Part shown: positions 34,967-42,617 of the stretch, one piece after another
How the letters are laid out: each line of letters opens with the position of its first letter
Position numbering within the stretch: position 1 is the stretch's first letter
Origin: DATGPD01 sp031423015
GTDB lineage: Bacteria > Planctomycetota > UBA1135 > UBA2386
Direction of reading: 5' to 3'
DNA length: 64,000 bases
NCBI GenBank assembly: GCA_031423015.1
Contig: JANPER010000183.1
Coordinates: 1-64,000, forward strand
Position numbers and translations under genes: made by a program
Notes under the pieces: generated by a model
What the model was told of the DNA's origin: nothing
Database searches by the model: none
Seen by the model: the letters and a program-made list of their open reading frames with translations, nothing else

Positions 34967-36394
34967 ATGAAACGACTCACCGATAAGCAGCGGTTGGTAG
35001 CGATCGGCGCAACGACGTTCGTGCTGTGCGGCATCGCCGGCGCCGGCGTGTATTGGGCCAAGGGCGAAGCCGAGGTTCTGCGCACGCAGATGCAGCAGAC
35101 CGAGGCGGAGATCGCGGCCGCCGAGACCAAGATCAAGAAGATCCCTGACCTCGAGAAGCACGTCATCATCCTGCGCGAGAACCTCAAGGAGTACGTCAAG
35201 ATCCTGCCCGAGAAGCAGGAGCTGAACACGTTCCTACGTTCCGTGCAGCAGTTCATGGCGCAGTCGGGCGTCGACATGGAGCGCGCAACGCCTGGTCGCC
35301 CCGCTGGCCGCAAGGGCGCCGAGTTCGAAGAGTGGACCTACACCTTCGACTTCCGCGCCTCGCTATGGCAGTTCTTGAAGTTCGCGAACTTCTTCGAGAA
35401 CTACGAGCGCTTCGTCAAGATCAAGAGCCTCAACCTCACCTCGGGCGTGGTCGATCAGCGTCCTGACACCGATCCGGTGGATGGCGATGTGCAGCACCGC
35501 ATCAACATGATGGTGGAGACCTATGTCTACACCGGGAGCGCCAAGGGATCCGATGTCAACATTCCGAACTACGCCGGCAAGCAGCAGGCGTTGGCGGAGG
35601 AGATCCTGCGCAACATGCAGGCGATCCGGCTCGACCGTTACGAGTTCCGTGACGCGCGCGGTCGCCGCGACGTGTTCGTGGATCCGCGCGAGTTCAGCTA
35701 CGGCAACCGCGATGGCGCGGGGATGCCGTTGCAACAACAAAAGAAGCTGCTCGACGACTTCGGTGAGGAGATCACTCGGCTGCAAACGCTGCACACGCGG
35801 GCCCGCGAGGACGGCATCACGATCTTCGAACGCTACAACCTGGACCGCGAACTGAAGACGGGCCTGGCCGAGATTCGCAAGAAGGTGACCGAACTCGACC
35901 AGCAGAAGGTGATCTCGTACCAGCCGTTCAAGTACCAGTGGGTCAAGCGCGTGAGCCAGCCGCTGGAGGTCTTGGCACGTGACATCGAGACCGATGGTCG
36001 GCCGCAGGACGATCGCTTCCTCCCGCGCAAGGAGATCGAGAGCCTCTTGGCGGCGATGAAGACCGATCTGACCACCGGCGAGATGCAGGCCGCGAAGGAT
36101 CGGTTCGACTCGGTGCAGGATCGGCTGCGCGTGCCACCCGAGGACGATCGCGCGCCGTTGGTCGATCAAGTGCGGGATCTCTGCCTGCGCGCCAACATCG
36201 CGCTGGAGTTCAGCTCGCAAAAGCTGGACATCAACGGTGTGTTGGTGAACGACGACGGTCGGTCGGGGTTGATCCTGAACGGCACCGTCTACCAAGAGGG
36301 CGACTACGTGAGTGACGAGTTGCTGGTCAAGGCCGTGGGTCGCGAGCAGATCGAGTTCATCTACAAGGGCTTCACCCTGGTGAAGACCCGCTGA
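34967..36394 (+). CDS. pilO: PilO-like protein with an extra C-terminal PilP/GspB-like domain
   Basis: 475 residues, over twice the usual PilO length. The first 200 residues are PilO: membrane helix (VAIGATTFVLCGIAGAGVYW), coiled coil (EAEVLRTQMQQTEAEIAAAETKIKKI), then a ferredoxin-like part (FLKFANFFENYERFVKIKSLNLTSG). A middle region (about 200-400) is helical and charged. The last 60 residues (LDINGVLVNDDGRSGLILNGTVYQEGDYV and IEFIYKGFTLVKTR) resemble the C-terminal beta domain of PilP/GspB-type proteins that contact the secretin. No separate pilP gene is present. This domain assignment is inference from pattern. Confidence 0.8.
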   Translation: MKRLTDKQRLVAIGATTFVLCGIAGAGVYWAKGEAEVLRTQMQQTEAEIAAAETKIKKIPDLEKHVIILRENLKEYVKILPEKQELNTFLRSVQQFMAQSGVDMERATPGRPAGRKGAEFEEWTYTFDFRASLWQFLKFANFFENYERFVKIKSLNLTSGVVDQRPDTDPVDGDVQHRINMMVETYVYTGSAKGSDVNIPNYAGKQQALAEEILRNMQAIRLDRYEFRDARGRRDVFVDPREFSYGNRDGAGMPLQQQKKLLDDFGEEITRLQTLHTRAREDGITIFERYNLDRELKTGLAEIRKKVTELDQQKVISYQPFKYQWVKRVSQPLEVLARDIETDGRPQDDRFLPRKEIESLLAAMKTDLTTGEMQAAKDRFDSVQDRLRVPPEDDRAPLVDQVRDLCLRANIALEFSSQKLDINGVLVNDDGRSGLILNGTVYQEGDYVSDELLVKAVGREQIEFIYKGFTLVKTR

Positions 36395-36415
36395 ACGAGC
36401 GCGATCGTTGCGATG

Positions 36416-36439
36416 ACGGCCGGCACTTGTGCCGGCCGT
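36416..36439 (+). terminator. Perfect 11-bp hairpin after pilO
   Basis: ACGGCCGGCAC and its reverse complement GTGCCGGCCGT are separated by TT, followed by TTGCATTT with only a few T residues. Could be a weak intrinsic terminator or a stabiliser that lowers pilQ expression relative to pilMNO. The remaining sequence from 36440 to 36716 holds no recognisable gene; the in-frame extension of pilQ over it lacks secretin features. Confidence 0.55.
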
Positions 36440-36716
36440 TTGCATTTGTGGCCCGAGCTTCGGCGCTTTCCGCCACGCGGGCGGCTGCTGGTCAGGCCCG
36501 GTCGTCGCCAGTCATTGGCCGCGCGGTGGTGGTTTCGTGTGCGTCGTTGCGGCGACCCGTCGATGCCGCCGCAGGATTCTGTCGAGGGTTCGTGCTGTCG
36601 AGTCAAGTTCGCAAGCTGTCCTGACCGATCAACCCTGCGGCTCGAGCTGGCCGAACCGTCCGATGCGGGCGGCACCGGAACGGCACCTGAGTCGGCGATC
36701 ACAAAAAGACACGCAC

Positions 36717-38549
36717 ATGCAGGCAAAGAACTGGACTCCGTTCCCCGTGCTGGCGCTGGTTTGCGGGCTGGTCGGCACCGCTCCTGCGCAGGATGACCCC
36801 ACGACGACCGAACAGCAAGCGACGACGCGTGGTGACGGTGACAGCACCGTACGCCTATCGCTGAAGCTCAAGGATCGGTTGCTGCGCGACGTGGTGCAGA
36901 GCATCCGGCGTAAGGCTGGCATCAACATCATCATGGACGCGGCGATCGAGGACACCGTCACGATCGACCTCGACAACGTCGAATGGCGGCGCGCGCTCGA
37001 CCTGGTGGTCGAGGCCGCTGGCTGCGTCGTCGTCGAAGTTGCGGGCAACGTGCTCAAGGTGGAGAAGCCACCCCGCGTCTACTTCGCGTTCGAGAACGCC
37101 GACATCCAAAAGGTAGTCGACACCATCGCCAAGATCTCGGGCGCCAACATCGTGATGTCACCCGAGGTGCAGGGGCCGATCACTCTCCGCCTCAAGAACA
37201 TCCCGTGGCGTGACGCTCTCGATGCGGCGGTGAAGACGTTGGGCTACGTCGTGGTCGAGGAAGACCGCGGCATCCTGCGCGTCGTGCCGCCGAGCAACAT
37301 GAAGGCGGACTTGATCTCACGCGAGTTCCAGCTGCGCTACGTGCGGCCGCGTTCTTCGTACGTGCCGTTCATCAACACGCCCTACGTCAAGTACACCCAG
37401 CCGCAGGCTGCGGTCGGCGCGGGTGCGAACGCCTCGTTCACGTTGCTGGCCGCGCTCGAGCGCGTGCTGACGCCGGAGATCGGTCAGATCCAGTACTTCG
37501 ACGGCAACAATGTGATCATCGTCAAGGACACGAAGCCCGTCGTCGAGGAGATCGAGCGCATCATCAGCCGCATCGATACCGAGCCGGGGCAGATCTACGT
37601 CGACGTCAAGTTCGTCACGACTGGCAACCAGGACATCTTGAACTACGGCGTCGACATCGGCGGCGATGGTTGGCAGCCGAGCATCAGCTTGGGCCAGATC
37701 CCGCACCGTCTGCCGTTCGACCTGGGGGCAGGTGGTTGGGACGACGACTTGATCGCCAACGACACCGGTACCGGTCCGTTCGCTGACGCGAACCAGAACC
37801 CAACCGGCGCTACGTCCATCCCGAACGTCATCTTCGGCGCGCTCAACTTCACCCAGGTGCAGGCTGCCCTCAAGCTGCTGCGCAAGGACGTGAACTCCGA
37901 GATCGTGCAGGCGCCCCAGCTCATCGTGCTGGATCACCAAGAGGCCACGATCTTCGTGGGCGAGACCATCCGCTACGCGCAGGCACGTTCCGAACAGGGC
38001 CAGGCCGGCGGTCTACAGCTGGTGGTCGAAGAGGCGCCGAACTCGCCGGTGCAGACCGGCTTCCAGCTCCTGGTTGTGCCGCACATCGTGCCCGGCAGCG
38101 ACAAGGTGATCATGGACATCATCCCGCAGTCGACGTCGCTCTCCGGCACCGGTAGCTCGAACTTGGCACCGGCTGGCTTCGACGTGTTCACCGTCGGTTC
38201 GGGCTCTGGCCAGGGCAGCATCGCGCTGCCACGCATTGCCTCCAGCACCATCGGCACCAAGGTGATGCTGCGCACGCAGCAGACGGCGGTCCTCGGCGGC
38301 CTGACCACAGAATCGAACTCGGAGACCGAAACCGCGCTGCCGCTGCTTGGCGACATCCCGGTGCTCGGCTGGTTGTTCAAGCACCGCGCGACCAGCAAGT
38401 CACGCAACAGCCTGATCGTGTTCGTGACGCCGACCATCATCCGCAGCCCGGAAGACACCGAGGCGCGCGTGCGCGCCGTGCTCGAAGAGAAGCGCAACCG
38501 GCTGCAAGCCGTGCAGGACGCGATCTTCGGCCGCGGCGAAGGCCGCTGA
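36717..38549 (+). CDS. pilQ: Type IV pilus secretin PilQ
   Basis: 610 residues from the ATG at 36717. Signal peptide (NWTPFPVLALVCGLVGTAPAQ). Two tandem N0/STN-like repeats (LKLKDRLLRDVVQSIRRKAGINI and VYFAFENADIQKVVDTIAKISG), then an N1-type domain, and the secretin core with EIVQAPQLIVLDHQEATIFVGETI and the secretin signature LPLLGDIPVLGWLFKHR. It forms the outer-membrane ring. Longer upstream start codons give no signal peptide and were rejected. The gene is preceded by a 322-base gap and followed by a strong hairpin. Confidence 0.93.
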   Translation: MQAKNWTPFPVLALVCGLVGTAPAQDDPTTTEQQATTRGDGDSTVRLSLKLKDRLLRDVVQSIRRKAGINIIMDAAIEDTVTIDLDNVEWRRALDLVVEAAGCVVVEVAGNVLKVEKPPRVYFAFENADIQKVVDTIAKISGANIVMSPEVQGPITLRLKNIPWRDALDAAVKTLGYVVVEEDRGILRVVPPSNMKADLISREFQLRYVRPRSSYVPFINTPYVKYTQPQAAVGAGANASFTLLAALERVLTPEIGQIQYFDGNNVIIVKDTKPVVEEIERIISRIDTEPGQIYVDVKFVTTGNQDILNYGVDIGGDGWQPSISLGQIPHRLPFDLGAGGWDDDLIANDTGTGPFADANQNPTGATSIPNVIFGALNFTQVQAALKLLRKDVNSEIVQAPQLIVLDHQEATIFVGETIRYAQARSEQGQAGGLQLVVEEAPNSPVQTGFQLLVVPHIVPGSDKVIMDIIPQSTSLSGTGSSNLAPAGFDVFTVGSGSGQGSIALPRIASSTIGTKVMLRTQQTAVLGGLTTESNSETETALPLLGDIPVLGWLFKHRATSKSRNSLIVFVTPTIIRSPEDTEARVRAVLEEKRNRLQAVQDAIFGRGEGR

Positions 38550-38553
38550 GCCG

Positions 38554-38593
38554 CTGGTCGGCCCACCGGCGCAAAGCGCGGGGGACCGACCAG
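38554..38593 (+). terminator. Strong hairpin after pilQ
   Basis: CTGGTCGG at 38554-38561 pairs with CCGACCAG at 38586-38593, with further G/C pairing inward around an AAA loop. It starts four bases past the pilQ stop (38549). No T-run follows. Likely ends or protects the pilMNOQ transcript. Confidence 0.6.
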
Positions 38594-38963
38594 ATTGCAG
38601 CCCGCGCGCCGGGCAGCGGCGGCGGCCCGGCCGCCCGCGGAGATCCGCACAGCCACTCGCGCGACTCTTGCGCGCACCGGTCGCGGGAGACACCGCAGCG
38701 CAGGTTCGGGCTCGGGCCGCGACTTTCGCGCCTTTTGCAGTCGATCGCGGGCGTTGCAGGCGGCCTTCTGATTCAGCCTCGGGGGGCCCTGGCACCCAAG
38801 GAACACACCAGCCCGGCGCTGTCGTGGGGTCGCGTGGATCGGTGGGGTGGATGGCAGGTCCTTCGGGTGCCATCTTTCGATGAGTCAGTGTTTCGCCGGG
38901 GTAGCACGGCGAGGGTCGTGACGCTTTTCTTGTCGCGTTCCGGGCGGTCGGACCTTCTTCGCT
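38594..38963. other. 370-base intergenic stretch without a recognisable gene
   Basis: Frames here are shadows or random ORFs without protein-like composition. No promoter or repeat was recognised. The stop TGA at 38919 is the last in-frame stop before the FG-GAP gene. Confidence 0.5.
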
Positions 38964-40985
38964 GTGGATCGAAACCATGCCGCACGACACACCTTCGCGG
39001 TCGACGCGTACGGGGTCGACATGCCCGCTCCGCAGGCGCTCTTTCGCGAAGAGATCGAGGTCGATCTCGGCAAGAGTTCGGTGACCGACCTGCACCTTGC
39101 CCCGCGCGTGCTGGTTGACGTTGCCGGCGAGGTCCGCTGCACATGGGCGACGGTGCTCTCGCCCAGGCCTGCGGGGCTCTCGCTGAAGCGCGACGGCGTC
39201 GAGCTCTTCATGCGATCCGAGATCCAGATCTCGCCCTTCCACTTCGGGTGGAGCAGCGCGTGCGCGGTAACCGCGCCGCATGGGGCGCAGCCGGCACAAG
39301 CCACACTCGTGTACGAGCCGCGTTTGCAGGCTGGCCCGCTCCGGTCGGCCGTCGTCTGGCTGCGGAGCGAGTACTCCGAGCTGGGGCGGGTGCAGCTGCA
39401 CTTCCGTTGCAAGATGGCGGGCGGCAGCAGTGCGTGGATCGCGTGGCCGAGGGGCAACGCAGGGTTCCGGCCAACGCTCGAGCTCCGGGTGGAGGAAGGG
39501 TTCACCGCGTTCGAAGTCCGCGCGCGTCTGGAGCAGCCACAGTCGCCGGGGCTTCGGGCGTCGGTCATGCACCTGGTCGGCACGTTCTGCGGCGGACACA
39601 TCCTCACCGATCCTTGCTGCTTCGCCTTCGTCGGCAGCGCTGACGTCGAACGCGCGCGCCTGCCGGATGGAGAAGGCGAGTGGAGCGCAGAAGGGAGGAT
39701 TCGCTTGCGCGCTCACGTAGTCGAGGCCGACGCCGGGGTTGCGCTGCCAGCCGTGACCGACATCGACCCGCAGCCTCTTCTCACTGGGCGACCGGAGGGG
39801 CCGCGCCTCGGTGGCCAGCTCGCGCTCATCAGTGATCTCGACGGCGATGGTACGCCGGAGATCGCGGTGGCGGATGCGTCGGGGCCTCAACAGACGGCGT
39901 CGCACCTGTGGATCCTCGATGGCAGGACCGGACGCGTGGTGCGTCCGCACAAGGGTGGCCCGATCGCGAGTTGGCGTGCCGCCGCGCTCGGCGATGGCGA
40001 CGGCGATGGCACAGGGGACTACGTCATCACGGACTCTGCATCGGACGCGTCGCAGTACCGGGCAGGTGCGGCGTGGCGTGTGTCGGGCCGGAGTGGAAAG
40101 CTCGACGAGATCCTTCACCTGCTGCCTCAGGATCTCAGGCGACTCCATGGGGACGTAGAGTTCGGCGTTGCACTGCTCTCAGCCGGCGACATCGATGAGG
40201 ACGGCATCGACGATGCCCTGGTGAGTGCGCCATGCTGCGACAGTGTCGTCGACAACACTGGCCGCGTGGTGGGGTTGCGCGGCACTTTCGCGCGTTCAGG
40301 GCCCGACCGCCTCCTCGATCTGGGCGTGACAGGTCGGAGTGCTGGCGACAGGATCACTGCCGTCGCCGCCGGTCGCGACGTGAACGGCGACGCTGTGCCG
40401 GACTTCGTCACGTGGCGTCGCGGAGGCGAGCGCAATCACGCGTTCGGTACCCTGCAGGTGCATTCGGGCAGGAGTGGAACGCTCCTGACCGGCGCCGTCA
40501 CGCTCGAGAGTGGCAGCACAGTGGCCGCGGCTTTCGGTGGCGAGGTGGGAACCGGCGAGGTGCAGGTTGTCGCGATGGCCGTCGAACGGATTCGCGACCG
40601 CAGCCAGCCTGACGATGGTCCGCGCGAGCCGGGCTTCGTGACGGCGATCAGTGCGCGCGATGGCAAACGGCCGTGGACGAAGCCACTCCCCCGTGGGCTG
40701 GTACCGCTTGGCTCTCTGGTCGCCATCGGCGACCGAGACGGCGACGGTTGGCACGACTTCGCGCTTGGCTTCGCGGAAAGCAACGGACCCGGCAAGCGTG
40801 GCGGCGTGCTCTTCGTCTCGGGCAGGGATGGTGCTTTCCTCGGCCATTCGCTCGGCCCGGACGGCGACGAGAGGTTTGCACACGAGCTCGCGTTCTGGCC
40901 GGGCGACCCGGACGCCTTGCTGGTGGGAAGTCATCGGGCCGAGAAGGCCTGTGGGTCGGTGTACCGCTGCCGGCTGCCGCGGTGA
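38964..40985 (+). CDS. FG-GAP repeat (integrin alpha-like) protein without visible signal peptide
   Basis: 673 residues from a GTG at 38964. Residues from about 275 on carry five calcium-loop motifs of FG-GAP type: ISDLDGDGTPEIAV, LGDGDGDGTGDYVI, AGDIDEDGIDDALV, GRDVNGDAVPDFV and IGDRDGDGWHDFALG, which fold as a beta-propeller in exported proteins. The N-terminal half is beta-rich without a known domain. A signal peptide is missing from every possible start; the in-frame stop at 38919 is 45 bases upstream. Either the 5' end is lost, or export is unusual. Confidence 0.75.
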   Translation: MDRNHAARHTFAVDAYGVDMPAPQALFREEIEVDLGKSSVTDLHLAPRVLVDVAGEVRCTWATVLSPRPAGLSLKRDGVELFMRSEIQISPFHFGWSSACAVTAPHGAQPAQATLVYEPRLQAGPLRSAVVWLRSEYSELGRVQLHFRCKMAGGSSAWIAWPRGNAGFRPTLELRVEEGFTAFEVRARLEQPQSPGLRASVMHLVGTFCGGHILTDPCCFAFVGSADVERARLPDGEGEWSAEGRIRLRAHVVEADAGVALPAVTDIDPQPLLTGRPEGPRLGGQLALISDLDGDGTPEIAVADASGPQQTASHLWILDGRTGRVVRPHKGGPIASWRAAALGDGDGDGTGDYVITDSASDASQYRAGAAWRVSGRSGKLDEILHLLPQDLRRLHGDVEFGVALLSAGDIDEDGIDDALVSAPCCDSVVDNTGRVVGLRGTFARSGPDRLLDLGVTGRSAGDRITAVAAGRDVNGDAVPDFVTWRRGGERNHAFGTLQVHSGRSGTLLTGAVTLESGSTVAAAFGGEVGTGEVQVVAMAVERIRDRSQPDDGPREPGFVTAISARDGKRPWTKPLPRGLVPLGSLVAIGDRDGDGWHDFALGFAESNGPGKRGGVLFVSGRDGAFLGHSLGPDGDERFAHELAFWPGDPDALLVGSHRAEKACGSVYRCRLPR

Positions 40986-41056
40986 GGGAGCGACGCGGTA
41001 CTCGATTCTGGTCACACGCACGAGGTTCGCGCGCTCTGCACAGGGCAGAGGTGAAC

Positions 41057-42220
41057 ATGACGCAGCACAACCCAGAGTCCCGCTCCCCGATCTCACTGAC
41101 CTTCTTGTTGTCCGTATTCCTGGCGGCCGGAGGTGCCGCGCAGGGTCAGGGCTACGCGCTGGAGTTGCGGGGAACCGCGGTGAGCGAAGGCGGGACGCTG
41201 ACCTTTCCCTACCACTCGATCATGAACACGCGCGAGACGGCCACGATCGAAGCGTGGGTGATGGTGCGCGTGGCTCCGAGGGCCGAGGTGGTGTTTTTCC
41301 ATCGGTACCAGGACTCGGCTGAGCACAAGCAGCTGAAGCTGCTGTCCGACGGCAGCATCGGGTTCTTGTATGCCGGGTCGCCCTGGGGGCATGGCCTGGT
41401 CACCGCGCCGGGCGTCTTCCCCTTCGGCGCGGATTGGCACCACGTTGCGTTCGTGCGGCACGCCGACGGTCGCTACGCGGTCTTCGTCGACGGCGCGAGC
41501 GTGTTGAACAGCGGGCCTGGGCCGTGCTGGCTGACCTGCAACATCATCCACGCGCAAACCACGACCAGCGTCCACGCGCACGACACCGGCAACTCGTTCC
41601 TCATCGACACGCTCCGCGTCTCGACGACCGACCGGTACACCGGCCCCTTCACGCCATCGCGTCGCTGGACCGCCGACGCGGCCACCGCGTTGCTCCTGCA
41701 GTTCGACGAAGGGCAAGGCACGACGGTCAACGACGAAGGCCCCGCGCGGCAGACGGGCGCGATCACCGGCGACCATCGCTGGGTTCCGATCGGCGCGCTC
41801 GCCGGGTTCGCGACCTTCGGCACGGGCTGCCCCGGCACCGGCGGCACGCCCGCACTCGACGCCGCCTCGGGTAGCCTCCCGCGGCTCGACACCACGTTCC
41901 TCGTGTCCATCACCGGCCTGCCGCGGGCCAGCGCCATCGCCGCCATCGAACTCGGCGTGTCGCGCACACAGTTTGCCGGCTTCACCCTACCGCTCGAACT
42001 CGGCCTCTGGCACATGCCGGGCTGCTTCCTCTACCAGAGCCGCGACATCACGCTGGGTGTGCTCAACTCCGGCGGTCGCGCTTCGTGGTCGGCGGTGATC
42101 CCGAGCGACGCGTCGCTCGCCGGGGCGCAGCTCCATCTGCAATCGTGGGCCGCCGACCCGGCAGCCAACGCGCTTGGCGTCATCACCAGCAACGGCGGGA
42201 CGGCCACGCTGGGTTTCTGA
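41057..42220 (+). CDS. Secreted LamG/concanavalin-like lectin protein with conserved C-terminal module
   Basis: 387 residues from the ATG at 41057. Signal peptide about residues 10-31 (ISLTFLLSVFLAAGGAAQGQ). A LamG-like jelly-roll domain occupies about 35-240: TIEAWVMVRVAPRAEVVFFHRY, WHHVAFVRHADGRYAVFVDGASV, and FLIDTLRVSTTDRYTGPFTPS. The last 130 residues (FATFGTGCPGTGG, LPRLDTTFLVSITGLP, MPGCFLYQS, LAGAQLHLQSWAADPAANALG) form the same type of C-terminal module as in the gene at 20266. The protein probably binds a glycan or sits at the surface; ligand unknown. Confidence 0.85.
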   Translation: MTQHNPESRSPISLTFLLSVFLAAGGAAQGQGYALELRGTAVSEGGTLTFPYHSIMNTRETATIEAWVMVRVAPRAEVVFFHRYQDSAEHKQLKLLSDGSIGFLYAGSPWGHGLVTAPGVFPFGADWHHVAFVRHADGRYAVFVDGASVLNSGPGPCWLTCNIIHAQTTTSVHAHDTGNSFLIDTLRVSTTDRYTGPFTPSRRWTADAATALLLQFDEGQGTTVNDEGPARQTGAITGDHRWVPIGALAGFATFGTGCPGTGGTPALDAASGSLPRLDTTFLVSITGLPRASAIAAIELGVSRTQFAGFTLPLELGLWHMPGCFLYQSRDITLGVLNSGGRASWSAVIPSDASLAGAQLHLQSWAADPAANALGVITSNGGTATLGF

Positions 42221-42617
42221 GCTGCGGCGTGCCAGGCACGCCGTGGATCGCCTAATCACAGCAAGGGCAGCGCTAAACTCAGCGCCGCGAGGTCGGGCGC
42301 AAGGGACCGCGTCGCGATGGACAACTTCCACAGATTTGGCCCGGGCCGCGAGCATTCGCGACTCTTGCCGCCTATGGTCGCCCGCAGCGGTCCGCAAACC
42401 ACGGTGGAGGGCGGATCGATTCCTGAGATTCCGCGGCCGCGGATGAAGTTGATGGACGCACAGACGCGACGGTGCACTGGCATGTCGCTGGGTTGCGCCC
42501 ACACTCTGTCTCGGCTGCCGTCGGGAGGTACAGGTGCGCGCGCGCGACGCCGTCATGGCGGCGCAAAAAGTCGAATCGACTGCGACGCCTGGCCTCTGCA
42601 CAGAAAGGACAACACCT
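42221..42617. other. Intergenic stretch before rne/rng with a hairpin at 42225-42243
   Basis: CGGCGTGC, loop CAG, GCACGCCG at 42225-42243 lies right after the LamG gene stop and probably acts as a terminator, though without a T-run. The remaining 374 bases hold no recognised gene. They would form a long 5' leader for the RNase gene; such leaders can mediate autoregulation of RNase E, but no specific structure was identified here. Confidence 0.5.

Noticed and set aside
38400..40148. Minus-strand ORF of 582 residues across the pilQ end and FG-GAP gene
   Set aside because: Crosses an obvious hairpin and is antisense to the calcium-loop repeats; Arg/Pro-rich noise.
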